Origin: Bryobacteraceae bacterium
GTDB taxonomy: Bacteria > Acidobacteriota > Terriglobia > Bryobacterales > Bryobacteraceae
Direction of reading: 5' to 3'
Length of the DNA: 64,000 nt
Assembly: GCA_029975915.1 (NCBI GenBank)
Contig: JARKOC010000367.1
Span: forward strand, 46,001 to 110,000
Numbering within the stretch: position 1 is the first letter of the stretch; each line of letters opens with the position of its first letter. Position numbers and translations under genes: made by a program. The notes beneath the pieces are model-generated. The model saw only the letters and a list, made by a program, of their open reading frames with translations, was not told where the DNA came from and made no database searches. Below are positions 17,133 through 26,412 of the stretch, piece by piece.

Positions 17133-18827
17133 ATGAACTGCCGTAACTGTGCCTGTGCAATGGCCGCACTGATGGCGGCGATGACGGCAAATGCGCTGGG
17201 CCAGGATGCGTCGAAGAGATCGGCGGTCGAGGGGATGGTGGTGAACGCGGTGACGGGTGAGGGCATCAAGCGGGCCGATGTGGTGCTTAGAGGAGGAGGC
17301 GCGGGAGGGCGGGGTGGCGGGGGGCAACAGCCCTTGACGATGGTAACGACGAGCGACGCCGAGGGCCGTTTTCGTTTTACTGGGGTCGCAGACGGGTCTT
17401 ACTTTGTCAGCGTGCAAAAACAAGGGTATGTGGCGGAGAGGCGGATGGGCGCCTCGATGCGGCCCATCCGGGTGACTGCGGCGCAGGATGTGACGGGGCT
17501 GCGATACAAGCTTCTACCTCAAGCTGTGATCACGGGGCGGGTGGTGGATGAAGAAGGTGAAGTCGTGCAGGGAGCGGCGGTGATGGTGATGCAGTCGCAG
17601 TACGCCGCAGGCAAGCGCCGGTGGGTACAGGCGATGGGGCAGTCGACAAACGATTTGGGCGAATTCCGTTTGTTCGGGCTTTCCGCCGGAAGGTACCTAG
17701 TGGCGGCGACACCACAGCGGCGGGCTGCGGCGATGGGGTTGGCGGCGGAGAACATCATGGAGGGCGCCGAGAGCCAACAGTACGTGCAGACGTTTCATCC
17801 CGGCGTGCTCGAAGCCAGCCAGGCGACGGTGATCGAGGTCTCGCCGGGGCAGACGATCCATAATGTTGATATCCAAATCCGGAAAAGCGCTGTGTTCCGC
17901 GTCCGCGGCCGGGTGGTGGACAGCGAGGCTCAGGGAGAGACCAGGTTTGGAGTGTCGGCAATGCGAACAGACGAGTCCATGCGGGGCGGACTGGGAGCCA
18001 GTACACGGCCGGACGGCAACTTCGAGATTCACGGACTGAGAGCGGGCACCTATGTCCTGAGCGCGACGTCGTACGGCGGACGGGCGCAGGCGGGACAAAG
18101 GCGGGTGGGGATTGCGCGGGTGGACGTCTCGGCGAACATGGACGGCGTCCTCATTGAGATCAAGGGCGGATTCAAGGCGAGCGGAAGCGTGAAGGTGACA
18201 GGAGGAGACAGCGGCAAGATCGACGTGAAATCGATCAACGTGGCGCTGACCCCCGCCGATGCGGGCATGATGGTCTTTGGCGGGCCGTCGCGCGTGGTGG
18301 TGAGCGACAACGGCGCTTGGGAGGCTGACAATGTCGCGCCGGGCATTTACAGGGTGCAGGCATTTAACAGGACTGCGGGCTCCTTCGCATACCTGGCGGC
18401 GGTGACGCTGAACGGGCAGGACTATCTCGGCAAGGATATCGACATGACTTCCGGGCCGCCGGGACCAATCCAGATCACGATGTCCACCGAAGTCGGGGCA
18501 ATCACAGGCAGGATTGAGGCGATGGGCGAGGGTGAGGCAGAGGCGATGCCGACGGTGGCCGCCGTGGCAGTGGATGAAAGGGCCAGGCAACTGGATTCTG
18601 TCAGGGTGGCGCAGGCGGGCAAGGACGGCAGTTTCGAGATGAAGGGGCTGCGACCGGGCGAGTACCTCATGTTTGCATTCAATGAGTACCAGTTTGGGGT
18701 GATCGAAGATCCCGAGGTGTTGAAGAAACTGGAGTCAAAAGCGGTGAAGGTGAAAGTGGGCGCAGGAGAGACAACATCGGCGCAATTGAAAGTGAGCGAT
18801 TGGCCGGAGGGGTTGACCGTCCAGTAG
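17133..18827 (+). CDS. Exported carboxypeptidase-regulatory-like domain protein
   Basis: 564 residues. A signal peptide (about 1-24, ending ALGQD) precedes several beta-sandwich repeats. The first (about 30-115) has the carboxypeptidase-regulatory pattern VEGMVVNAVTGEGIKRADVVL ... TSDAEGRFRFTGVADGSYFVSVQKQGY. Two more follow, starting at ITGRVVDEEGEVV (about 132) and RVRGRVVDSEAQG (about 260), and another ends near LRPGEYLMFAFNEY. There is no enzyme motif. These domains occur in acidobacterial surface and outer-membrane proteins and are thought to bind or scaffold. A glycine-rich GGGAGGRGGGG loop interrupts the first repeat. The methyltransferase gene starts 47 bp downstream. Confidence 0.8.
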   Translation: MNCRNCACAMAALMAAMTANALGQDASKRSAVEGMVVNAVTGEGIKRADVVLRGGGAGGRGGGGQQPLTMVTTSDAEGRFRFTGVADGSYFVSVQKQGYVAERRMGASMRPIRVTAAQDVTGLRYKLLPQAVITGRVVDEEGEVVQGAAVMVMQSQYAAGKRRWVQAMGQSTNDLGEFRLFGLSAGRYLVAATPQRRAAAMGLAAENIMEGAESQQYVQTFHPGVLEASQATVIEVSPGQTIHNVDIQIRKSAVFRVRGRVVDSEAQGETRFGVSAMRTDESMRGGLGASTRPDGNFEIHGLRAGTYVLSATSYGGRAQAGQRRVGIARVDVSANMDGVLIEIKGGFKASGSVKVTGGDSGKIDVKSINVALTPADAGMMVFGGPSRVVVSDNGAWEADNVAPGIYRVQAFNRTAGSFAYLAAVTLNGQDYLGKDIDMTSGPPGPIQITMSTEVGAITGRIEAMGEGEAEAMPTVAAVAVDERARQLDSVRVAQAGKDGSFEMKGLRPGEYLMFAFNEYQFGVIEDPEVLKKLESKAVKVKVGAGETTSAQLKVSDWPEGLTVQ

Positions 18828-18874
18828 GCGCGAGGGGCGAAAGGGTCCTTGCGGATTCCGTGTGGAGGCGCAGA

Positions 18875-19558
18875 ATGAAGGCGGGAGCCGTGATACCGCT
18901 GCTTGCATCGCTGATGATGTGCGAGGCGCAGGACTCGACCGCCGCGCGCGAACGGATGGTGCGCGAGCAGATGGAGGCGAGAGGGGTGGAAGACCGGCGG
19001 GTGCTGGCGGCGATGCGCGCGACGCCAAGGCATCTGTTTGTTCCAAAGGGTTTGGAGAGAAGGGCTTACGAAGATACGCCGCTGCCGATCGGCTACGGCC
19101 AAACGATTTCGCAGCCCTACATCGTGGCGTCGATGTCGGAGATGCTGGAGGTGGGGCCGGGAGACCGCGTGTTGGAGATCGGGACGGGGTCGGGATACCA
19201 GGCGGCCGTGTTGGCGCAGCTTGCCAAAGAGGTTTTCTCGATCGAGATTGTTCCGGAGTTAGGAAAACAGTCGGAGATTCTTCTAAAGCAGCTTGGCCAC
19301 AATAACGTCCAGGTGAAGATTGGTGATGGATACAAGGGTTGGCCGGAGAAGGCTCCGTTCGACAGGATTATTTTGACGGCGGCGCCGCCGGAGATTCCGC
19401 AGTCGCTGGTGGATCAACTCAAGATTGGCGGGCGGTTGGTGGCGCCAGAGGGTCAGGCATGGCAGGAACTCGTTGTGATTGATAAGGATGCGTCAGGAAA
19501 GACAAAGCGGCGGACGGCGTATGGAGTTCAGTTCGTGCCGATGGTGAAGGGTAAGTGA
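18875..19558 (+). CDS. pcm: Protein-L-isoaspartate O-methyltransferase, exported form
   Basis: 227 residues. The enzyme methylates L-isoaspartyl residues to start repair of damaged proteins. Family motifs are RHLFVPKGLERRAYEDTPLPIGYGQTISQPYIVA, the SAM-binding VLEIGTGSGYQAAVLAQL (about residue 105) and PFDRIILTAAPPEIP. The start is the ATG at 18875, preceded by GGAGGC six bases upstream. With that start the N-terminus (MKAGAVIPLLASLMMCEAQ) looks like a signal peptide, so the enzyme may act in the periplasm, which is less usual than the cytoplasmic form. SAM supply outside the cytoplasm would then need explaining. The next gene follows after about 50 bp. Confidence 0.9.
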   Translation: MKAGAVIPLLASLMMCEAQDSTAARERMVREQMEARGVEDRRVLAAMRATPRHLFVPKGLERRAYEDTPLPIGYGQTISQPYIVASMSEMLEVGPGDRVLEIGTGSGYQAAVLAQLAKEVFSIEIVPELGKQSEILLKQLGHNNVQVKIGDGYKGWPEKAPFDRIILTAAPPEIPQSLVDQLKIGGRLVAPEGQAWQELVVIDKDASGKTKRRTAYGVQFVPMVKGK

Positions 19559-19605
19559 AAGCCGCAGCAGAGAGGTTAACCTTGAGCTTAGGGACGGGAA
19601 TCTTC

Positions 19606-20328
19606 ATGAAGATGTTGTTGATGTGTCTGGGGGCATTGGCGATGCCGGCGGCGGTGGTGGGGCAGGAGGCGGCGAAGCCTGCCGAGCCGGCGGTGGAACG
19701 AACCTATACGATCGACGCTGGCACGCGGATTCTGCTCAACCTGTTAAACAGCGTCAGCACCAAGACGGCGGCGGAAGGCGACAGGGTGTATTTGGCGACA
19801 GGCTTCCCGGTTCTTGTTGGAGGCAAAGTGGTGGTGCCGCCGGGCAGCTATGTTGCCGGGACGGTGACCAGCGTGAAACGGGCTGGCAAGGTGAAGGGCC
19901 GGGCGGAATTGTATGTACGGTTTGACGCGCTAACACTGCCCAACGGCGTAACGAGGGATTTCCGGGCCAGGCCTGGGAGCCTGGATGGATCGAACACAGG
20001 TGAGTTGGACCGGACTGAGGGCAAGATCAAAGGGGACAGCGACAAAGTTGGAGATGCGACAAAGGTGGGGACGGGGGTTGGGTGGGGCGCGATGGCGGGA
20101 GGAGTGGCGTCTGGAGCCAAGGGATTGGGAATCGGGGCGGCGGCGGGCGCCGCGGCAGGGTTGATTGGAGTGATGATGACCCGAGGGCCCGACGCGATGT
20201 TGGAACGTGGGACAACGCTCGAAATGGTGCTGGACCGCCCACTGGTTTACACAGCGGAAGAGTTGGATTTTGGGCCGGCCGGAGCGGGCGGGGGAAGACG
20301 GAACGAAGATGGCCTCAGCCGGCGCTGA
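19606..20328 (+). CDS. Exported glycine-zipper protein with TrbI/VirB10-like pattern
   Basis: 240 residues. A signal peptide (about 1-21, ending VVGQE) is followed by a small beta domain: IDAGTRILLNLLNSVSTKTAAEGDRVYLATGFPV and VVVPPGSYVAGTVTSV. This pattern is seen in TrbI/VirB10-like and related envelope proteins. A glycine- and alanine-rich stretch (about 155-185) could form a glycine zipper or membrane-inserting segment. The frame is open from a GTG at 19555, but the ATG at 19606 starts the signal peptide directly. No conjugation genes are nearby, so a role in DNA transfer is unlikely. Function unknown. Confidence 0.65.
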   Translation: MKMLLMCLGALAMPAAVVGQEAAKPAEPAVERTYTIDAGTRILLNLLNSVSTKTAAEGDRVYLATGFPVLVGGKVVVPPGSYVAGTVTSVKRAGKVKGRAELYVRFDALTLPNGVTRDFRARPGSLDGSNTGELDRTEGKIKGDSDKVGDATKVGTGVGWGAMAGGVASGAKGLGIGAAAGAAAGLIGVMMTRGPDAMLERGTTLEMVLDRPLVYTAEELDFGPAGAGGGRRNEDGLSRR

Positions 20329-20502
20329 TAGCCGAACTGGGCCATTGAGCTAGGGAAGATACCCTAGCGTACTAAGAAGTTACCCCTCGGAGAAATGTTG
20401 GTTGTTCATCTAAGGCTAATGTGAATGAACCTGACCACATTGAGACCTTAGTCCTATTTCCCGACAGATTCGAAGCCTTTACAATGACGAGCAGGGTAGC
20501 CT

Positions 20503-22869
20503 ATGGGCGCAATGGAATTGCAGATCTTCGTCAGTCTTCTGGTGGTGCTTGGGGCCGCCTTTGTGGCGTTGATCTGCGATTTTCTGAAGGGCAACAACGA
20601 GAAGTTGAGGGAGGTCAACATCGAGTTGTTGGTGCGTCAGGAGGAGCGGGAGCGAGCCGGACAGATTGGGAAAAGGGTAACAGAGCAGGCCCAGGCTCCA
20701 GCGGTGTCCGTTGCTGTGGCCCGGCAGGGTGAACGGTCGAGACTGTCAGTGTCGCCAATTCCTGTTGCGGGAGAAGAGATCCCGGTGTATCCGCGCCGCA
20801 GGCGTCCAGCCCGCGTACCCGAACAAGAGCATCATCCAGCCTTTGCCAATGCGAAGCAGCCTTCGCCAGCAGCTGCCGAGATTGACGCCGGCTCGGCGCT
20901 GACAGCTCAGGCAAGTCCGGTGTCAGCTCTAGGAATGGAGGACTGGGCCCGGCAGGTGGTTGAGCATGGAGTTGCTGGCCGTGCCGCCGAGCCTGAGGGG
21001 GCATCCGAACCTTCTGATCAAGTTGAGGCGTTCAGCGATCATATTCCATCGCAGCTTCTGCCGGTCGAAGCCGAGGCTGTTCCAGAAACGATCGAACCCG
21101 AACTGGCCGCGGGGTTACAGGCGGAAGTGTCGCCAGCTGGCGAGCCGGCTGGGGGCGAACTGGTTGAGGTTGCGGAAGCCGAAATCGAGCCGCCAGCGGT
21201 GGAGGCGATGCTGGAGATTGCGGCGGTGGCCCCGGTGAATGTGGCCGCACAGGCCACCGCAATCGTTCCCGAGGCGATCCTCGATCAAACCGGCGGACGG
21301 GCGCCAGGCGTCGATGAAACCATGGTCTGGACTTCAGCGGGCGTGTGCCGAGAAGATACCCACGGGTTGCCCATGGGCGCGCTGGCAGGTTTGGAGACCA
21401 CTCCGGCAGTACCAAGGCAGGCGACCGCCGAGGCGCCCGTCGAGCCGATTGCCGTGGACACAAATGCAGAACGGGCGTGCATTCCAGAAGTAGCCACTGC
21501 GGACCTGGCGGCAGGCATCTCAGCGCCTGCGGAGATGCTGCCAATTGGAGGGGAAGCTGTAAACATGAGCTTCGCTCACCTCGCAGACGTGGTGGTCTCC
21601 ACGAACGAGCCGGAATGCGAGCCCGAAGTGCGGCTCCTTTCGGGACTTGAAACAGCGCCCCCTGACTGGACGGTTCTTAATGAGATGGAACCTGCGGCTG
21701 AGTCGGGGGAGACGGTGGAACCAGCGGCCTCCGTAGCGGAGGAAGAAGGCGCCGAGCCCGAGCAGATGGCGGGAGTTGAAGAGCCAGCGATCGAGGAAGT
21801 CGTCCGGGTTCGAGTTCTTGATGAAAGCGATCTGATTGAGCTGCGTGGGCTTCTGGAGATCCAAACCGGCGTTGTTGATGCCGGCAAGGCGGCGTTCAGG
21901 ATTCCGTCTATCGAGCCGCTTCGTTTCGAAGCTGGCGCCATCGAGGGTGTCGTCAACCTTCCGCGGATGGGAGCAGCCGTGGTGGGGAGTGCGATCAGCG
22001 CGGAAGTCGTGGCGCACGTGGAGCAGGATTTACGGGTCAGCGAGGAGATTGAGACACCCGTCTCGACGCAAGCCTCGGATTTGAGCGCCACAAGCGAGAA
22101 GACCGACTCAGAGATGGCGGCAACAGCGGCGGCTGATGAGGCGGTTGAAGAGCAGCCAGAGGTGATTTGGGCAGCCGAAAACGATCAGGACAGCGAAGCC
22201 AGGTTAGCCGCTGCGGAGATTCCTTTGGAGCTTGACTTCATCGCGCCTCCGCTGAGGGAAGAGATTGAGCCCGTGCAAACTTACGAGAGGTTCCTGGATG
22301 TGGATACGGACCTTGAGTTGAGCACGAAAGTCGTTCAGATGCCCTCACCGGCGGCCCTCGTTGATGAGGTTCAGCAATTAAATAGGCGGATGCCCAGAGG
22401 AATTCACGACCGGCAAGTGCTCTCCCAGATCCTGGAGAGGCAATCGGAGTTCAACGGGGTGGTCTTCCTGCTGGGGTTGCTCGGATACGAGCACCTGATT
22501 TCGGAACATGGCCAGGCGCCAGTGAGAGAGTCGGTTGATGCAGCCAACAAGTACTTTGACAGCTTGCTGGGAGACAGCGGGTTCGGGTGCTGGACCGAGG
22601 AATCGACTTTCCTGATGCTACTGCCCACAGCGGGCCCCGAAGAAGCCGGCGAAATCAGCCAACAGACCGCCGAGGCGCTTTGGGACTACCAACTGCGCTC
22701 ATTAGGCAGCACACCACTGATCTTCCATTGGGGGTGTTCGATCGTGGAAGACGGGAATTTGCCACAATCGATCGAATTAGCCAAGGATCAAATGCTCGAA
22801 GCGGGGAGAGCGCGCAAGAGAGTCCTTTCCGCATCCGGGAGATTCCGGCGCAAAGTCGTGAACGGCTGA
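20503..22869 (+). CDS. Membrane-anchored acidic protein with a degenerate GGDEF-like C-terminal domain
   Basis: 788 residues. One N-terminal membrane segment (about 7-25) and a short coiled stretch are followed by about 560 residues of low-complexity sequence rich in Glu, Ala, Val and Pro, then a folded C-terminal domain (about 625-780). That domain has GGDEF-like spacing: DRQVLSQILERQSEFNGVVFLLGLLGYE, then CWTEESTFLMLLP where active cyclases have RxGGDEFxxLLP, then a WGCSIVEDGN strand. EESTF replaces GGDEF, so cyclase activity is not expected; it could be a binding or scaffold domain. The long acidic linker would extend it far from the membrane. It stands alone, 174 bp after the previous gene. 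Confidence 0.6.
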   Translation: MGAMELQIFVSLLVVLGAAFVALICDFLKGNNEKLREVNIELLVRQEERERAGQIGKRVTEQAQAPAVSVAVARQGERSRLSVSPIPVAGEEIPVYPRRRRPARVPEQEHHPAFANAKQPSPAAAEIDAGSALTAQASPVSALGMEDWARQVVEHGVAGRAAEPEGASEPSDQVEAFSDHIPSQLLPVEAEAVPETIEPELAAGLQAEVSPAGEPAGGELVEVAEAEIEPPAVEAMLEIAAVAPVNVAAQATAIVPEAILDQTGGRAPGVDETMVWTSAGVCREDTHGLPMGALAGLETTPAVPRQATAEAPVEPIAVDTNAERACIPEVATADLAAGISAPAEMLPIGGEAVNMSFAHLADVVVSTNEPECEPEVRLLSGLETAPPDWTVLNEMEPAAESGETVEPAASVAEEEGAEPEQMAGVEEPAIEEVVRVRVLDESDLIELRGLLEIQTGVVDAGKAAFRIPSIEPLRFEAGAIEGVVNLPRMGAAVVGSAISAEVVAHVEQDLRVSEEIETPVSTQASDLSATSEKTDSEMAATAAADEAVEEQPEVIWAAENDQDSEARLAAAEIPLELDFIAPPLREEIEPVQTYERFLDVDTDLELSTKVVQMPSPAALVDEVQQLNRRMPRGIHDRQVLSQILERQSEFNGVVFLLGLLGYEHLISEHGQAPVRESVDAANKYFDSLLGDSGFGCWTEESTFLMLLPTAGPEEAGEISQQTAEALWDYQLRSLGSTPLIFHWGCSIVEDGNLPQSIELAKDQMLEAGRARKRVLSASGRFRRKVVNG

Positions 22870-23048
22870 AGGCCGAAGCTTCACATCAATCATGCTTCCC
22901 GATCCACTGAGGTTCGCGAGTGCTGTGGCGGCGGCGCAATTGAGGTTCGTGCGATGGTGCGATCCTCAGCGGGCGAATGAAACGCCCATGGGTGGATGCT
23001 AGCAGCCCAGGATGTTCTTCACGCTGGTGAAGATGCGATCAGTTCCCG

Positions 23049-23456
23049 CTACTGATGGGGTTCGAGCTTGTCAGGACCACCAGCGAGAACTCTCTCGACG
23101 GTTTCGAGAACGGTCTGAACTTTCACAGGTTTAACGAGCGTACTGTGCGCTCCCATGAAGCCAGCAATCTGAAGATAGTCTCCGCCAAAGGCCCCCGACA
23201 TCGCAATCACTTTTACGTCCGGATACTCCTTATTCAGGCACTTAATGGTCTCCAGGCCTTCTTGTTCAGGCATGACCAAATCAGTGATGATCAAGTCAAT
23301 CCCACCCTGAGAGATGATACCGAGCGCTTCCCTGCCATTCTTGGCCTCTTCGATTGAATATCCAGCTTCCTCAAGGATTGCCCTCATGACCATGCGGACA
23401 GCTTCGTCGTCGTCGACAATGAGGATGGTTCGTCCGGTAGCCCGAGGGTTCATCAT
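23049..23456 (-). CDS. Single-domain response regulator (CheY-like)
   Basis: 135 residues, a receiver domain only. The acidic pair is in LIVDDDEAV, the phospho-acceptor Asp in LIITDLVMPEQEG, the switch Ser in AMSGA and the conserved Lys in LVKPVKV. There is no output domain, so it works by protein contact or phosphotransfer. The frame is open to 23597, but the ATG pair at 23453/23456 starts the domain cleanly. It lies about 140 bp downstream of the UPF0182 gene on the same strand. No cognate kinase gene is adjacent; orphan kinases occur elsewhere in the window (3.9 kb). Confidence 0.88.
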   Translation of the reverse strand: MMNPRATGRTILIVDDDEAVRMVMRAILEEAGYSIEEAKNGREALGIISQGGIDLIITDLVMPEQEGLETIKCLNKEYPDVKVIAMSGAFGGDYLQIAGFMGAHSTLVKPVKVQTVLETVERVLAGGPDKLEPHQ

Positions 23457-23597
23457 CTTTAGTGCGAAAAATCCACCAAAGAGCAGTATATTCGGGCCTG
23501 AGCCCAGAACGAAGCACAATTTGCGCAATAAGACTGAGTTGCCGAAAGTGGCGCAGCAGCAAGAGGACGGCAAGCGCAATTCAGGCGAAGTTAGCAA

Positions 23598-26345
23598 TCA
23601 ACGCTGAGGTGCGGATCCGGCTGGGGCTCTAGCGCCTAGAAGTTGGTCGATGCGTTCGAGCTCTTTTCCGGCATCCTGGTAGCGGCCGTCGGCAAGAGAC
23701 TTCCTGTACCTGTTCCAAATGTCACGGATCTGGCCGTATGGGTCCTGGGGGGTGGCTGGTGGGGTCGCGCCCGAGGGCCCGGGGCTTTTTGCGGCTTCCG
23801 ATTGGACCATTGGGAGGCCTGCGAGTTCAGCCAGCGCAGCAGAATAGGAATCGGCATAGACCATCCGGTCGCCCATCGCGACAACAACCTTTTTCAACTG
23901 CGGCATTCGCGCTTCAGCCGCCTGGATGTAAATGGGCTCGATGTAGATGAAGCTCTGCTCGAGAGGCAAGACCAGCATTTGTCCACGGAGGACCCGGGAG
24001 CCTTGTTGATTCCAGAGAGTAAGATCCTTCGAAATATTCTGGTCCTGGTTGATGCGCGCCTCCACTTGCATCGGGCCGAAGATCAGCTCCTGCTTCGAGA
24101 GTTGCAGGAAAACAAGTTCGCCGAGGGCATCGCCGTCGCAGCGAGCAGCCATGAGTCCAATCAGGTTGTCTTTGTTGCGAGGCGTGAACGTGGTCACCAG
24201 GAGGAACTCCGGCGAGGTTTCTCCGGGAAGAGTTGCGATGAGGTAGGTCGGCGTGACCGGTTCCGGGCGGCCAGCGCTGCTGTTTAGGTTCCGGGACAGA
24301 TCCCAAACGTCCTCCTTGTTGAAGAAAGCTTCGGGATCGGTCATGTGGAAAGTGCGATAGGCCTCAGCCTGAATGCGGAAGAGGAGTTCAGGATACCGGG
24401 TGTGCGGCAGCAGCGAAGCTGGCATCTCAGACTTGGGCTGGAAGAGTCCAGGGAATAGATTGCTATAGGCGGCGAGCAGCGGATCCTGATCGTCGAACAC
24501 GTAGAGATGAATGCTGCCGTCGTAGGCATCAACAGTGGCTTTGACGGAATTGCGGATATAGTTGAGCGACCCGATACCCGCGACTGAATAGCTCTTCGAA
24601 TAGGGGTGTGAGTCGCTGGCCGTGTAGCCGTCGATCATCCAGATCAAGCGACCGTCTTCCTGAACGATCAGATAAGGATCAGAATCCCATTCGATGAAGC
24701 CGGCGAGGGAGTTCACGCGTTCGCGCACCTCGCGGCGAATCATCATGCGGCTCTCGGGTTTCAGATAGCTGGTAAGTATGATGTTCCAGTCTCCAGTGGA
24801 GAGAGCTGCGGCGAAGCGCATGAATGGGGACGCGATGGGGAATCCGCCTTTACCCTCATACCTGGATTCCACATTGCCCGCGCCGGAAGGGTAATTAAAC
24901 TCAGGTTGCGCGGTGCGGACGAAGACGGGCTCGTGGGTTACTTCTCCGTAGTAGAGTTCAGGCCGAGTGAGTTTCAGCGAGGCAGTCTTCACGTGCGGGG
25001 GAGCGTCCTGTATAAGCAGGTGCGGCAAACCATCAGTGGTGATGCGCGCGGCCTCGGCCATGACCAGTCCGTAGCCGTGTGTATAGATGAAGTGCGGATT
25101 CACCCACTTGGACCGGGCGTCTCCAGGCAACTGTGCGACATCAAGTTCCCTCGGGGTGAGGAGAACCTGGCGGATTTGGCCGTCTATGACATAACGGTCC
25201 ACATCGGAGTCCTTAAAGACGTAATAGGGGCGTAGCGCCTGAATCTGGGTGACAGTGTCGTGAAAGGCCCGCCAGTCCCAGAGGCGGACGTTATCGAAGA
25301 GAACCTTATGCTTCTCAAGGTCTATGCGTGCTTCGAGCTTGGCGCCATAATCGACTTCCTTGGTGCGGTGAGTCAGCCCGTAGGCCTCGCGCGTGGCAGT
25401 AATGTGACGCTGGATATATGGCCGTTGGATGGTGATCTCGCTGGGGCGGACATAGACGGCATGAACGATGGCAGGAATAATCGATTGGACGGCAAGCGCC
25501 AGTGGGAGTACCAGCATCCAGCGGTACTTGCCGGTGAGCAGGGCGATTGCACAGAGTAAACAGGCGGCGACAGAGAACCAAATCAGCGGCAGTGCAACAT
25601 TCTCGGCGACCCAGTCCACGCCGACGAGCGAGGAGTGGTCTTCGAAAAGCAGGGAATATCGCCCCAAGGCGAGCCGGATGGCGAAGGCGATCAGAGCAAT
25701 CGTGGCGGCGATGCGGAAAAAGCGCGATTCAAGAGCGGCCGACAACCGGAGATCGCTTGGGTCGAGGGTGAAGGGCGCCTCCCGGTCCCAGTCTTTCATC
25801 GATTGGCGGATGGACCAACCGCGTGCAGTGAGCCAGTAGACCAACGCCGAGGCGAGTGAGGCAACTAGGATGAAGCGAAGCGCCAAATGGTAGGCGGGGA
25901 CGGCGAAGAAGTAGAAAAGAAGACTGTTGCCGAAAACTGGATCGGAAAAAGTCGCAGACCCGTCCAAACTGGCGCCTCCGAGGTAGCGGACGATGGTCCA
26001 CGCGTCGACGGTCATCATAGCGAGCAACAGGCCTAAGATAAACAGGACTGCGGTGGCCAGTTTTGCGTACAAAGGATGCTGCCTGAGTCCGGTTCCGGCA
26101 GATTTCATGCCTCGGGCATGCGCCACCCAAAGAACAATAAACAGGACAAGCGCGGCAATGCCGACGGGGGCATACCCATAGGCGATCATTCGCATCAGAG
26201 TTTCGGGATGTCCGATTTCTTTCCACCACTCCAACTCGATGATGAAACTGGCTACCGAGCGGCCAGCGAACAGAATGACGAGAAGTATGATTATGACCAG
26301 TCCCACGCCAAAACGCGGACGCGGCCGGGTTTCGTCAAAATCCAT
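23598..26345 (-). CDS. UPF0182 family membrane protein
   Basis: 915 residues. The N-terminal third has about seven membrane segments (for example VGLVIIILLVILFAG, IAALVLFIVLWVA and LLFYFFAVPAYHLALRFILV). A large soluble domain (about 330-850) carries the UPF0182 signatures RPYIQRHITATREAYGL, WVNPHFIYTHGYGLVMAE, YYGEVTHEPVFV and RLIWMIDGYTASDSHPYS. The family is widespread but biochemically uncharacterised. A GGAGGA lies five bases before the ATG at 26345, which settles the start although the frame is open to 26564. The C-terminal 90 residues are Pro-rich, then helical. It is divergent from the putative glycosidase gene across only 67 bp. Confidence 0.92.
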   Translation of the reverse strand: MDFDETRPRPRFGVGLVIIILLVILFAGRSVASFIIELEWWKEIGHPETLMRMIAYGYAPVGIAALVLFIVLWVAHARGMKSAGTGLRQHPLYAKLATAVLFILGLLLAMMTVDAWTIVRYLGGASLDGSATFSDPVFGNSLLFYFFAVPAYHLALRFILVASLASALVYWLTARGWSIRQSMKDWDREAPFTLDPSDLRLSAALESRFFRIAATIALIAFAIRLALGRYSLLFEDHSSLVGVDWVAENVALPLIWFSVAACLLCAIALLTGKYRWMLVLPLALAVQSIIPAIVHAVYVRPSEITIQRPYIQRHITATREAYGLTHRTKEVDYGAKLEARIDLEKHKVLFDNVRLWDWRAFHDTVTQIQALRPYYVFKDSDVDRYVIDGQIRQVLLTPRELDVAQLPGDARSKWVNPHFIYTHGYGLVMAEAARITTDGLPHLLIQDAPPHVKTASLKLTRPELYYGEVTHEPVFVRTAQPEFNYPSGAGNVESRYEGKGGFPIASPFMRFAAALSTGDWNIILTSYLKPESRMMIRREVRERVNSLAGFIEWDSDPYLIVQEDGRLIWMIDGYTASDSHPYSKSYSVAGIGSLNYIRNSVKATVDAYDGSIHLYVFDDQDPLLAAYSNLFPGLFQPKSEMPASLLPHTRYPELLFRIQAEAYRTFHMTDPEAFFNKEDVWDLSRNLNSSAGRPEPVTPTYLIATLPGETSPEFLLVTTFTPRNKDNLIGLMAARCDGDALGELVFLQLSKQELIFGPMQVEARINQDQNISKDLTLWNQQGSRVLRGQMLVLPLEQSFIYIEPIYIQAAEARMPQLKKVVVAMGDRMVYADSYSAALAELAGLPMVQSEAAKSPGPSGATPPATPQDPYGQIRDIWNRYRKSLADGRYQDAGKELERIDQLLGARAPAGSAPQR

Positions 26346-26412
26346 CGAATTCCTCCACTTCCCAGTGTATGCTTGGTCTCGATACGCAACCATCAAAATC
26401 GGGAGAATTCGA

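Noticed and set aside
19606..20328. TrbI/VirB10-like pattern as a sign of a conjugative element
   Set aside because: No other transfer, relaxase or integrase genes are present, and the pattern is common in stand-alone envelope proteins.
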